In this document: piece after piece, positions 1 through 5,787 of the stretch
How the letters are laid out: each line of letters opens with the position of its first letter
Numbering within the stretch: the first letter of the stretch is position 1
Assembly: GCA_001824745.1 (NCBI GenBank)
Contig: MHSZ01000029.1
Span: 3,056 to 13,204 of the forward strand
Reading direction: 5' to 3'
Length of the DNA stretch: 10,149 nt
Origin: Candidatus Terrybacteria bacterium RIFCSPLOWO2_01_FULL_58_14
GTDB lineage: Bacteria; Patescibacteriota; Minisyncoccia; Terrybacterales; 2-01-FULL-58-14
The notes under the pieces: model-generated
What the model saw: only the letters and a program-made list of their open reading frames with translations
Databases searched by the model: none
Told to the model about the DNA's origin: nothing
Position numbers and translations under genes: made by a program

Positions 1-681
1 GACGATTATTTGCCGCTCGCCGCCGCGTTCGATGCGATCTATGCGCATTGGGGCGGTTCCCATTTCGCGCTTGACGCCCTCCGGGGCGGCACGCTCGACG
101 AGATCGACGCGCTTCGGAATCCCTACGGCGCATATTTCCGTAAGCGCGGTATTACAGCTCCGCACAACGGTTTCACCACACTCACACGCCTGCGTAATAC
201 AGCGGTGAAGCTCGGCTATCGCATGACACTTCTGGAGGGTTTCTCCTCTTCTGCGCATGGCGCGGCAGGGGAGGGCGCGCCGGCATTTTCCGTCGCCATC
301 GGCTACCCGGGGCCGTATCGCGTTGAGTGGCGTTATGACGACGCACAAAAACGGTATCTTCGGTGGCGCGGGGGATCTCCCGAGCAAGACAAGGTCGGCG
401 ATATTCAGGTTACCGCCGGAACTCTTGTGGCGATGCGGACGACAAGCCGTCAGATCGAAGGCCAGTATAACGATGTCCGCGTGACGGGTTCGGGTGAGGC
501 GACGGTCTACCGTTCGGGGGCCATGATATCGGGGCGATGGGAGAAAGCGGCAACGCCGCTTTCCGCCCCGCTCCGTTTTCTCGACGAGAGGGGCGAACCG
601 ATTTCGTTCAGTGAAGGGCCGGTGTGGATCGAGATCGTGCAGCAGGACACCATCGTGGAAACACTAAACGCTAATCTCTAA
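1..681 (+). CDS. DUF3048 (YerB-like) protein, 5' truncated
   Basis: The frame is open from the first base, so the gene starts upstream of the window; 226 residues and the TAA stop are visible. The N-terminal part carries the pattern typical of the DUF3048 N-terminal domain: AIYAHWGGS, a short spacer, then an AYFRKRG...APHNGFT segment. The C-terminal part matches the second DUF3048 domain: VEWRYDDAQKRYLRW, then GDIQVTAGTLVAMRT, a VRVTGSGEATVYRSG strand, GRWEK, and the closing FLDERGEPISFSEGPVWIEIV. Members of this family (Bacillus YerB is the usual example) are exported lipoproteins of unknown biochemical role; the signal peptide would lie off-window. The last codons and the stop fall inside a simple-sequence inverted-repeat element (664-770), so the extreme C-terminus appears to be supplied by that element. 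Family assignment rests on remembered motif patterns, but several agree in order. Confidence 0.8.
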   Translation, partial: DDYLPLAAAFDAIYAHWGGSHFALDALRGGTLDEIDALRNPYGAYFRKRGITAPHNGFTTLTRLRNTAVKLGYRMTLLEGFSSSAHGAAGEGAPAFSVAIGYPGPYRVEWRYDDAQKRYLRWRGGSPEQDKVGDIQVTAGTLVAMRTTSRQIEGQYNDVRVTGSGEATVYRSGAMISGRWEKAATPLSAPLRFLDERGEPISFSEGPVWIEIVQQDTIVETLNANL

Positions 682-770
682 ATCCCAACAAATCTCCAAC
701 ACAACCCCCGAATATCTTTTTTGAAATTTGGATTTAGGGTTTGTTTAGGGTTTCGGGTTTAAGATTGAGA
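664..770. repeat. Simple-sequence inverted-repeat element between DUF3048 gene and holA
   Basis: The left arm is made of CTAAA/AATCTC words and the right arm of TTTAGGG words. CTAAAC (664-669) and CTAAATCC (678-685) are complementary, in properly nested order, to GTTTAG (743-748) and GGATTTAG (730-737), so the region can fold into a long imperfect hairpin with an A/C-rich and T-rich middle. The DUF3048 stop codon (679-681) lies inside the left arm. The region fills the whole gap before holA and contains no other gene. It may help end the upstream transcript, but it lacks the compact G+C stem plus U-run of an intrinsic terminator. It resembles in style the insertions seen inside genes further along. 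Confidence 0.6.
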
Positions 771-780
771 ATTTCGGCAC

Positions 781-1755
781 ATGTTCTATCTTCTTTACGG
801 ATCTGACACGTACCGCCGCGAGGAGCGCCTTGCAGCGCTCCGCGCCGCGTACCGAAAAAAGAACCCCCGCGCGCTGGGAGAGACAGTGCTTGATGGGAGC
901 GTGGAGCTTGCGGCGGTGCGCGCGGCACTGGCCTCCGGCGAGGGCCTTTTTGAGCAGAAGCGCTTTATTGTGGTGCGCGATGCCTTTGCGGCGCACGGTA
1001 CGGACCTGCTCGCATTCTGCAAGGAGGCGAAGAGTATGGGGCGTTCCGACCTCAATATCGTATTTGTCGAGGGCGACATCGAAACCAAAGGGGGCCTCCG
1101 AGAGCTTTCCGCGTACTGCCGCAGCGACGTATTCCGCGACCTCTCGCACGCACAGCTTCAACGATGGATAGGTTCGTACGTCGCGCAGCACGGCCCCGAG
1201 AATGGGCCGAAACGCGTTGCCCCGCAGGCGACGGCGATGCTTTCAGCCCTCGGTCCGGATCTGTGGAGGGTGTCCAACGAACTCGAGAAACTCATCGCGT
1301 ATACTGCAGGCAGGGCCGTCATCCTCGAGGAAGATGTCCGGCGGCTCGTGAATTTCGTCGAAGGAGGAGTGGTGTATGAGGTCGCCGATAACGTCGGGGC
1401 GCGCGACCCGATTGCAGCCCTCGTTTCGGTAGCGCGGCTCACCGCCAACGGGCGGGGAGCGGAGGGGATTGCCTCTTACGTCGTTTCCGAGACACGGAAT
1501 CTCGTGTACGCGCATGCAGCGAACGATGCGCCGCTCGCACAGCGCGATGCCGCAGCCGCGGGTGCCAAGCCCTTTGTGTGGCGTAAGCGCTTGGCGCAAG
1601 CGCGACGCTTCAGCGGGGAGGAAGTGCGAACGCTTTTGGCATTGGCGCTCAAGCTCGATGTCGCATGGAAATCCGGTGCCGATGCGCGGCTAGCTCTCGA
1701 GCGGTTTATCCTCACTGTCCCGGTTTCACGGGGGAAGGCGCGCAGAGAATATTGA
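781..1755 (+). CDS. holA: DNA polymerase III subunit delta
   Basis: This 324-residue protein has the usual length and layout of the clamp-loader delta subunit, which opens the beta sliding clamp and, with gamma/tau and delta-prime, loads it at primed sites. It begins with FYLLYGSDTYRREERL (residues 2-17), the typical HolA opening. The hydrophobic strands RFIVVRDAF (61-69) and LNIVFVEGD (91-99) belong to the first AAA+-like domain. The helical signature DLWRVSNELEKLIAY (160-174) is followed by ITEEDV-like ILEEDVRRLV (181-190) and the VYEVADNV segment at the lid. Delta normally lacks a functional Walker A motif, and none is seen here. No clear Shine-Dalgarno sequence precedes the ATG. No simple-sequence insertion is visible inside this gene, unlike uvrB, truB and femAB. 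The stop codon TGA lies inside the -35 box of the next gene's promoter. Confidence 0.85.
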   Translation: MFYLLYGSDTYRREERLAALRAAYRKKNPRALGETVLDGSVELAAVRAALASGEGLFEQKRFIVVRDAFAAHGTDLLAFCKEAKSMGRSDLNIVFVEGDIETKGGLRELSAYCRSDVFRDLSHAQLQRWIGSYVAQHGPENGPKRVAPQATAMLSALGPDLWRVSNELEKLIAYTAGRAVILEEDVRRLVNFVEGGVVYEVADNVGARDPIAALVSVARLTANGRGAEGIASYVVSETRNLVYAHAANDAPLAQRDAAAAGAKPFVWRKRLAQARRFSGEEVRTLLALALKLDVAWKSGADARLALERFILTVPVSRGKARREY

Positions 1756-1780
1756 CATTTTAAACAATAAATACTAAAAC
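1752..1780 (+). promoter_or_regulatory. Sigma70-type promoter for the zinc-ribbon gene
   Basis: A perfect TTGACA -35 box (1752-1757) overlaps the holA stop codon. After a 17-bp A/T-rich spacer comes TAAAAC (1775-1780), matching the -10 consensus at four of six positions. A start near 1787 would give a leader of about 34 nt containing the strong Shine-Dalgarno sequence. It suggests the small gene is transcribed independently of holA. Confidence 0.5.
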
Positions 1781-1803
1781 CATATCAGCACATTCCAACA
1801 CCT

Positions 1804-1811
1804 AAAGGAGG
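1804..1811 (+). promoter_or_regulatory. Strong Shine-Dalgarno AAAGGAGG that selects a TTG start
   Basis: AAAGGAGG is near the full anti-SD complement. The in-frame ATG at 1812 follows it with no spacer, which is too close for initiation. The in-frame TTG at 1821 is 9 nt downstream, the usual optimum. The next ATG (1839) is 27 nt away. TTG at 1821 is therefore the best-supported start. Confidence 0.7.
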
Positions 1812-1820
1812 ATGCGGCCC

Positions 1821-2093
1821 TTGAATACCCCCGATCCAATGATAGGGAAGTCCATGGGGACGCTCGAGTCGTCCGAGTCCCTCCAGGATTTTCTCTCCGT
1901 CGCGAACGCCATGGGACTTGCCTGTAGCACATGTGGATGGCAGGGTCCGACGCGAGACACCGTCATCGTCGCCATCACGCGCAACGAGCAAGGTGAGATG
2001 CAGAACTGCACCAGTGGGTGTCCGAGCTGCGGGAGCACCAACGTTGGCGCAGCGGATCCGCTGCGGCCGATGCGGCCGTTCCAATACGAGTAA
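1821..2093 (+). CDS. Small zinc-ribbon protein of unknown function
   Basis: A 90-residue product from the TTG start. Two CxxC knuckles, C35-S-T-C38 and C67-P-S-C70, separated by 28 residues, make a classical treble/zinc-ribbon pattern; an additional Cys63 sits just before the second knuckle. The segment between them (TRDTVIVAITRNEQGEMQN) looks like the beta-hairpin of a ribbon domain. The N-terminal 30 residues are polar and contain a SSESLQDFLSVANAMG helix; the C-terminus is proline and arginine rich (LRPMRPFQYE). It has no signal peptide or membrane segment, so it is probably cytoplasmic. I do not recognise the family; zinc ribbons of this size occur in nucleic-acid-binding and transcription-associated proteins, but nothing here decides a role. 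It has its own promoter, ends in a double stop (TAATAA), and is followed by hairpins, so it is likely a monocistronic unit. Confidence 0.7.
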   Translation: MNTPDPMIGKSMGTLESSESLQDFLSVANAMGLACSTCGWQGPTRDTVIVAITRNEQGEMQNCTSGCPSCGSTNVGAADPLRPMRPFQYE

Positions 2094-2103
2094 TAAACGC
2101 CGA

Positions 2104-2123
2104 CGCCTCTCATAAGAGAGGCG
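2104..2123. terminator. Hairpin between convergent zinc-ribbon gene and rpsT
   Basis: CGCCTCTC (2104-2111) pairs perfectly with GAGAGGCG (2116-2123) around an ATAA loop. It sits 10 bp after the zinc-ribbon stop and about 31 bp after the rpsT stop on the other strand. On the plus strand it is followed by CCATTCTTT, on the minus strand by GGCGTTTATT, so the U-tracts are weak both ways. A bidirectional, moderately efficient terminator is the natural reading. Confidence 0.55.
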
Positions 2124-2154
2124 CCATTCTTTGACGAATACGTATACGTGCGGT

Positions 2155-2415
2155 TCACCGCGACGCTTTCGTACGATGAATGGCGCGCATGAGGCGCGCC
2201 TTTTTTCGGGCTGCGGTGTTTTTCTTGATGACGCCGCGCGTTGCCGCCTTGTCGATGGCCTTGTAGGCGAGCGAGATGGCCGCCGCCCTGGCATCCTGCG
2301 TGGCCTTCAATGCCCCCTTGCTCGTATCCTTCACCGCGCGCTTGCGTTCGAGATTCCTCTTGTGGCGGCGGAGGTTCTGACGGAGGGCCTTTTTCGCGGA
2401 TTTAGTGATCGGCAT
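2155..2415 (-). CDS. rpsT: 30S ribosomal protein S20
   Basis: The 86-residue, strongly basic protein is of standard S20 length. It opens with MPITKSAKKALRQNLRRHKRNLERK, the characteristic first helix. It also has the central A-Y-K-A-I-D-K-A-A-T-R-G-V-I-K-K-N-TAARKKARLM region, which closely follows the S20 signature (K-G-hydrophobic-I-x-x-N-x-A-A-R-K-K-S/A-R-L). S20 is a primary 16S-binding protein of the small subunit body. It is the last gene of uvrB-truB-rpsT, starting 10 bp after the truB stop. No Shine-Dalgarno sequence is seen; the bases before the ATG are pyrimidine rich (TCCTTCCTCC), so initiation may depend on coupling to truB. Its 3' end carries an antisense terminator. Confidence 0.93.
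   Translation of the reverse strand: MPITKSAKKALRQNLRRHKRNLERKRAVKDTSKGALKATQDARAAAISLAYKAIDKAATRGVIKKNTAARKKARLMRAIHRTKASR
2182..2206 (+). terminator. Intrinsic terminator on the plus strand, embedded in the rpsT coding region
   Basis: GGCGCGC (2182-2188) and GCGCGCC (2194-2200) form a perfect 7-bp all-G/C stem with an ATGAG loop, directly followed by six T (2201-2206). This is a textbook intrinsic terminator reading rightwards, antisense to the 3' end of rpsT where it encodes the conserved KKARLMRAI segment. It would stop transcripts of the zinc-ribbon gene that pass the weaker hairpin at 2104-2123. It could also be a coincidence of the conserved peptide at high G+C. Confidence 0.5.
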
Positions 2416-2425
2416 GGAGGAAGGA

Positions 2426-3121
2426 TTACCGGTTTAGGGTAGAGGGAATTGCAGTGGATGGCAAGAGGTGCTGCGCGAGGTTCTGGCTCGTGAGCGACGA
2501 GAGGGGAACGGCGTCTTTAAGGAGGAAGTTTCCGGATCGGCTGCGCGTGAGCGCGGAGAGATAGCCGCCGCAGCCGAGTTTTTTTCCGATATCACGCGCG
2601 AGGGCCCGGATATACGTTCCCGCCGCACAGGCCACGCGAATCTTGAGCGCCGGATACCGATACTCGAGCAACTCGATTTCTTTGATCGTCACCCCCCGGG
2701 GCTTTAGGGTAAGCGGCTTTCCGCGCCGCGCCGCCTCATACGCTTTCGTGCCCCCGATCTTTACTGCTGAATATGCGGGTGGGACTTGTGCTGTTTCGCC
2801 GACGAAGCTTTGCAAGGTCCTCCGTACCGCATTGGTCATTGGGATTTGGGCATTGGACATCGCCGTAATTTTTCCTTCGGCATCATCCGTGGAGGAAGTG
2901 GCGCCGAGGCGAATTGCGGCCACATACTCTTTTTCTCCGGCCATGAACTCGCGCTGCTGTTTCGTGGCATCACCGACGAGGATGAGAAGAAGTCCTTGGG
3001 CACGGGGATCGAGGGTTCCCGCATGGCCGACGCGGGCCCCTTTGGCCAGCGCGCGGATACGGCGCACGACATCGTGGGACGTGGGGCCCGGGGGCTTGTT
3101 GACGAGAACAACGCCATTCAT
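2426..3121 (-). CDS. truB: tRNA pseudouridine(55) synthase TruB
   Basis: TruB converts U55 in the T-loop of tRNAs to pseudouridine. The 231-residue protein opens with NGVVLVNKPPGPTSHDVV, followed by the catalytic motif VGHAGTLDPRAQGLL, in which Asp38 is the expected nucleophile. The other expected blocks are present: KEYVAAIRLGATSSTDDAEG (64-83), VPPAYSAVKIGGTKAYEAAR, and the GTYIRALARDIGKKLGCGGYL block near the C-terminus. It is shorter than E. coli TruB and lacks a recognisable C-terminal PUA domain. The start overlaps the uvrB stop as ATGA, implying translational coupling. Two places look altered. Residues 88-98 (SNAQIPMTNA) are encoded by a CCAATG-type repeat in the variable loop after the STDDAEG block. 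The last residues (AIPSTLNR) are encoded by CCCTCTACCCTAAACC, which resembles the 664-770 element. Confidence 0.93.
   Translation of the reverse strand: MNGVVLVNKPPGPTSHDVVRRIRALAKGARVGHAGTLDPRAQGLLLILVGDATKQQREFMAGEKEYVAAIRLGATSSTDDAEGKITAMSNAQIPMTNAVRRTLQSFVGETAQVPPAYSAVKIGGTKAYEAARRGKPLTLKPRGVTIKEIELLEYRYPALKIRVACAAGTYIRALARDIGKKLGCGGYLSALTRSRSGNFLLKDAVPLSSLTSQNLAQHLLPSTAIPSTLNR
2830..2857 (-). repeat. CCAATG-type simple-sequence insertion inside truB
   Basis: On the plus strand CATTGG occurs three times in 27 bp (2830-2835, 2837-2842, 2851-2856), interspersed with GGGATTTGGG; on the coding strand this reads as CCAATG/CCCAAATCCC words. It encodes SNAQIPMTN in a variable loop of TruB. There is no matching inverted arm. 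The word composition matches the CCAAT/ATCCCC flanks of the femAB insertions. Confidence 0.55.
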
Positions 3122-5181
3122 GGCGACCGTGGCGGCGTTTTGAATTTTTCTATCGCATCGCGGATTTTTGCCGCCCGCTCAAAATCCAGACGTTTTACCG
3201 CTTCTTGCATCTCTCGCCGTAACTCTCCAAGAAGCCGAGGATTTGTTGTTGCGCCAGCGGATACCGCTTCTTCCGGGTGCGGGCCGATGAGCGTTGACCG
3301 CTCGACGGACTTGATGATCGAGCGGGGCGTGACCCCGTGTGCGCGATTCCACTGTTTTTGGATATCTCTGCGCCGATTCGTCTCTTGTATAGCGGCACGC
3401 ATGGATCGTGTCACGACGTCTGCAAAAAGGATGACGTGGCCATCCGCGTGGCGTGCGGCCCGGCCCATGACCTGGATCAACGTTGTTTCGTTTCGGAGGA
3501 AACCCTCTTGGTCGGCGTCCAGGATCGCAACGAGCGATACTTCGGGAAGGTCGAGGCCTTCTCGCAGGAGGTTGATACCGACTACGACATCCACTTCTCC
3601 TGCGCGGAGGCGGTGGAGAATCTCCGGCCGCTCCAGCGTTTTCACGTCCGCATGGAGGTATTCCACGCGTATTCCTTGGTCGGCGAGCCAGGAGGCGAGT
3701 TCTTCGGCAAGGCGCTTCGTGAGCGTGGTCACGAGCGTACGTTGGCCTTTCGCGGTGCGCTTGCGTATCTCGGCGAGGATGTGAGGGAGTTGGCCTTTCG
3801 ACGGCCGTACTTCGATCGTGGGATCCAAAAGGCCCGTTGGTCGAATGAGCTGTTCCACGAAACCGGGCGCGGTTTCGGACTTACGACCTACAACCGACGA
3901 CCGACGACGCGTATCACCCGACGTGTTGTTGGTCGTCGGTCGTGAGTCGTGAGTCACTCGGCGGGAGACCCGGTGCTCGTACGATCCCGGCGTGGCGGAC
4001 GAGAAGACGATTTGCCCGGTCCGTTCGAGGACTTCCGCGAAGGTGAGCGGTCGGTTATCGCGAGCCGAAGGAAGACGGAATCCGTACGCGACGAGGACGT
4101 CTTTGCGAGCTCGATCGCCAAGGACCATCCCGCGCACCTGCGGAAGCGTTTGGTGGGATTCATCGATAAAGGCGAGCCATTGTTTTTCGCCGTACGCTTT
4201 GCGGAAGTAGTCGATGAGCGTGAAGGGTGGCGAGTCGGGATCGCGGAATTCAAGATGCCGTGAGTAATTCTCGATACCGTGGCAGTAGCCGGTTTCCCGC
4301 ATCATGGCGAGATCCTCGCGGGTGCGCTGCTGAAGGCGCTGGGCTTCGAGGAGGTGTTTCCCTCGTTTGAGTTCGGAAAGCCGTCCGGCGAGCTCTGCTT
4401 CGATATTCGCCATCGCCAGCGGTATTACGTCGCGCGTCGTCAACCAAAATTTCGCGGGAAAGAGGCGCGCCTGTAGTACGGTACGCTCCGGATCTTCCAG
4501 GCCCGCACCCCGTTGTGTGATCGCCTCGACGCGGTCGTGCCCGAGGGAGACGCGGAAGATCGCATCGCCGCTGGGAGAGACGATTTCGATATCGCCGCCG
4601 CGGACCCGGAACGTGCCTTGGAGCTGCTCCACGTCATTGCGTGTATATTGCAGGTCGGTGAGATGGGAGAGGAGCGCGCGCCGAGAGATCTTCTGTCCCG
4701 GTGCCAAGGCAAGCGAGAGACGCGCGTAGTTGTCCGGAGAACCGATATTGTAGATTGCCGAGACCGACGCGACGACGATGACATCGTTGCGGGAGAGCAC
4801 GGCTTGGGTCGTTGCGTGGCGAAGACGGTCGAGTTCCTCGTTGATTTTTACGTCCTTCTCGATATAGGTGTCGCTTTGGGGAATGTAGGCCTCTGGTTGA
4901 TAGTAGTCGTAATAAGAAACGAAGTAGTGCACGGCGTTGTCGGGGAAGAAGCGCTTCAGCTCCTCGTAGAGCTGCGCTGCCAGGGTTTTATTGTGCGAGA
5001 AGACGAGCGTCGGCTGTTGCTGCCGCGCGATGACGTTGGCGAGAGCGAATGTTTTTCCTGATCCGGTCACGCCAAGGAGCGTTTGGAAACGCAGCCCCGC
5101 CTCCAGCCCCTTCACGAGGGCTTCGATGGCCTGGGGCTGGTCGCCGGTTGGCGAGAATGGAGCATCGAGCCGGAACGGCAT
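3118..5181 (-). CDS. uvrB: UvrABC system protein B (excinuclease helicase subunit)
   Basis: UvrB is the damage-verifying helicase-like subunit of nucleotide excision repair, loaded by UvrA and recruiting UvrC. The 687-residue product starts at MPFRLDAPFSPTGDQPQAI; an upstream in-frame ATG at 5268 would add 29 unlike residues overlapping ruvA and is rejected. Walker A GVTGSGKT is at 37-44. The damage-probing beta-hairpin YYDYYQPEAYIPQSDTYIEKD is at 90-110. Other motifs are FRVRGGDIEI (191-200), the DESH box (340-343), SSATPGSYE (394-402), IRPTGLLDP (446-454), VVVGINLLREGLDLPEV (532-548), QVMGRAARH (570-578) and a C-terminal UVR motif (about 650-683) that binds UvrC. Between SATPG-YE and FVEQLIRPTG there are 38 residues where E. 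coli UvrB has about 7. The extra stretch is encoded by a hairpin DNA element. No clear Shine-Dalgarno sequence precedes the ATG. It is first in uvrB-truB-rpsT. Confidence 0.95.
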   Translation of the reverse strand: MPFRLDAPFSPTGDQPQAIEALVKGLEAGLRFQTLLGVTGSGKTFALANVIARQQQPTLVFSHNKTLAAQLYEELKRFFPDNAVHYFVSYYDYYQPEAYIPQSDTYIEKDVKINEELDRLRHATTQAVLSRNDVIVVASVSAIYNIGSPDNYARLSLALAPGQKISRRALLSHLTDLQYTRNDVEQLQGTFRVRGGDIEIVSPSGDAIFRVSLGHDRVEAITQRGAGLEDPERTVLQARLFPAKFWLTTRDVIPLAMANIEAELAGRLSELKRGKHLLEAQRLQQRTREDLAMMRETGYCHGIENYSRHLEFRDPDSPPFTLIDYFRKAYGEKQWLAFIDESHQTLPQVRGMVLGDRARKDVLVAYGFRLPSARDNRPLTFAEVLERTGQIVFSSATPGSYEHRVSRRVTHDSRPTTNNTSGDTRRRSSVVGRKSETAPGFVEQLIRPTGLLDPTIEVRPSKGQLPHILAEIRKRTAKGQRTLVTTLTKRLAEELASWLADQGIRVEYLHADVKTLERPEILHRLRAGEVDVVVGINLLREGLDLPEVSLVAILDADQEGFLRNETTLIQVMGRAARHADGHVILFADVVTRSMRAAIQETNRRRDIQKQWNRAHGVTPRSIIKSVERSTLIGPHPEEAVSAGATTNPRLLGELRREMQEAVKRLDFERAAKIRDAIEKFKTPPRSP
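3878..3955 (-). repeat. 78-bp palindromic element inserted in frame in uvrB
   Basis: Two 34-bp arms (3878-3911 and 3922-3955) are inverted repeats that match at 27 of 34 positions by manual alignment, around a 10-bp loop (TATCACCCGA). All seven mismatches are transitions. Both arms are built of CGAC/CAAC triplet-like words. The length is exactly 26 codons. In the uvrB frame it encodes residues about 409-435, rich in Arg, Ser and Thr (for example DSRPTTNNTSGDTRRRSSVV), with no stop codon. It coincides with the roughly 30-residue excess over ordinary UvrB proteins at this loop. Confidence 0.8.
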
Positions 5182-5195
5182 ACAATAGAGAAAGG
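5181..5195 (+). promoter_or_regulatory. Possible -10 element and Shine-Dalgarno for ruvA
   Basis: TACAAT (5181-5186) matches the -10 consensus at five of six positions. It overlaps the first base of the divergent uvrB start codon. AAAGG (5191-5195) lies 7 nt before the ruvA ATG. No good -35 box is found at the right distance, so the promoter call is tentative. Only 21 bp separate the two divergent start codons, so promoter elements of each gene must lie within the other gene's coding region. Confidence 0.3.
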
Positions 5196-5202
5196 TTTCG
5201 GT

Positions 5203-5787
5203 ATGATTGCGACGCTGTCGGGAATCCTCAAGGCGAAAGACGGGCGCTCCTGCATCGTAGAGGTCCACGGGGTGGGCTTCAAGGCGTTCGTGTCTTCAGC
5301 GACGGCGGGCGATTTGCCCGATCTGGAGAAACCCGTGACGCTCGCAACCGCGCTGCGTTTCAACGAACGCGATGGCACGATTGATCTGTACGGTTTTCTG
5401 AGCGAACGAGAGCGCGCGCTCTTTCAGCTTCTCCTAGAGGTGCAGGGGGTAGGACCCCGTGGCGCGCTCAATATTCTCTCCGCGGCGACCGTCGATGAGC
5501 TTGAACGCGCGATCGCAGCGGGAGATGAAAAGCTGCTTGTGCGCGTTTCGGGAATAGGCAGAAAAAAGGCGCAGAAGATACTCATCGAACTCAAGGAACG
5601 CTATGAGGGGCTGGCTCTTGCGGAAGGCGAGAGTATGAAGGATATCGCAGACGTACTCGATGCGCTCAAGTCGCTCGGGTATTCCGAGCGTGAGGTGCGT
5701 GACGCAGTGCGAAACTTGCCCAAGGGCCTTACGACGATGGAGGAAAAGATTCGGGCTTCCCTACGGAATCTCGGGCAGGGGTCATGA
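5203..5787 (+). CDS. ruvA: Holliday junction branch migration protein RuvA
   Basis: RuvA binds four-way Holliday junctions as a tetramer and seats the RuvB motor for branch migration. The 194-residue product has the normal length and three-domain order. The N-terminal OB-fold starts at MIATLSGILKAKDGRSCIVEVHGVGF. Two helix-hairpin-helix motifs follow, LLLEVQGVGPRGALNIL and LVRVSGIGRKKAQKILIELKER. The flexible C-terminal domain III contains DVLDALKSLGYSEREVRDAVRNLP, which contacts RuvB. The start at 5203 is chosen because it gives the canonical N-terminus and has AAAGG 7 nt upstream; in-frame upstream starts would run far into uvrB. The stop overlaps the femAB start as ATGA. It is divergent from uvrB. 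No SOS-type operator was recognised in the tiny spacer. Confidence 0.95.
   Translation: MIATLSGILKAKDGRSCIVEVHGVGFKAFVSSATAGDLPDLEKPVTLATALRFNERDGTIDLYGFLSERERALFQLLLEVQGVGPRGALNILSAATVDELERAIAAGDEKLLVRVSGIGRKKAQKILIELKERYEGLALAEGESMKDIADVLDALKSLGYSEREVRDAVRNLPKGLTTMEEKIRASLRNLGQGS

Noticed and set aside
730..760. Telomere-like TTTAGGG repeats
   Set aside because: Only two degenerate copies, with a complementary arm nearby and bacterial genes on both sides; better explained as an inverted-repeat element than as eukaryotic or linear-replicon telomere DNA.
1812..1820. ATG at 1812 as start of the zinc-ribbon gene
   Set aside because: It directly abuts the AAAGGAGG sequence, leaving no spacer; TTG at 1821 has correct spacing.
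2140..2149. ACGTATACGT 10-bp perfect palindrome just after the rpsT stop
   Set aside because: Single short palindrome with no partner or clear position relative to a promoter; likely chance.
2786..3784. 332-codon plus-strand open frame over truB and uvrB
   Set aside because: Antisense to conserved TruB and UvrB; Arg/Ser-rich composition with no recognisable domain.
5083..5202. Upstream extension of ruvA to 5083
   Set aside because: Would add 40 residues antisense to uvrB; MIATLSGILKAK at 5203 is the normal RuvA N-terminus with AAAGG before it.
5182..5268. Upstream extension of uvrB to ATG at 5268
   Set aside because: The extra 29 residues do not resemble UvrB, overlap ruvA, and the family N-terminus MPFRLDAPFSPTGDQ begins exactly at 5181.
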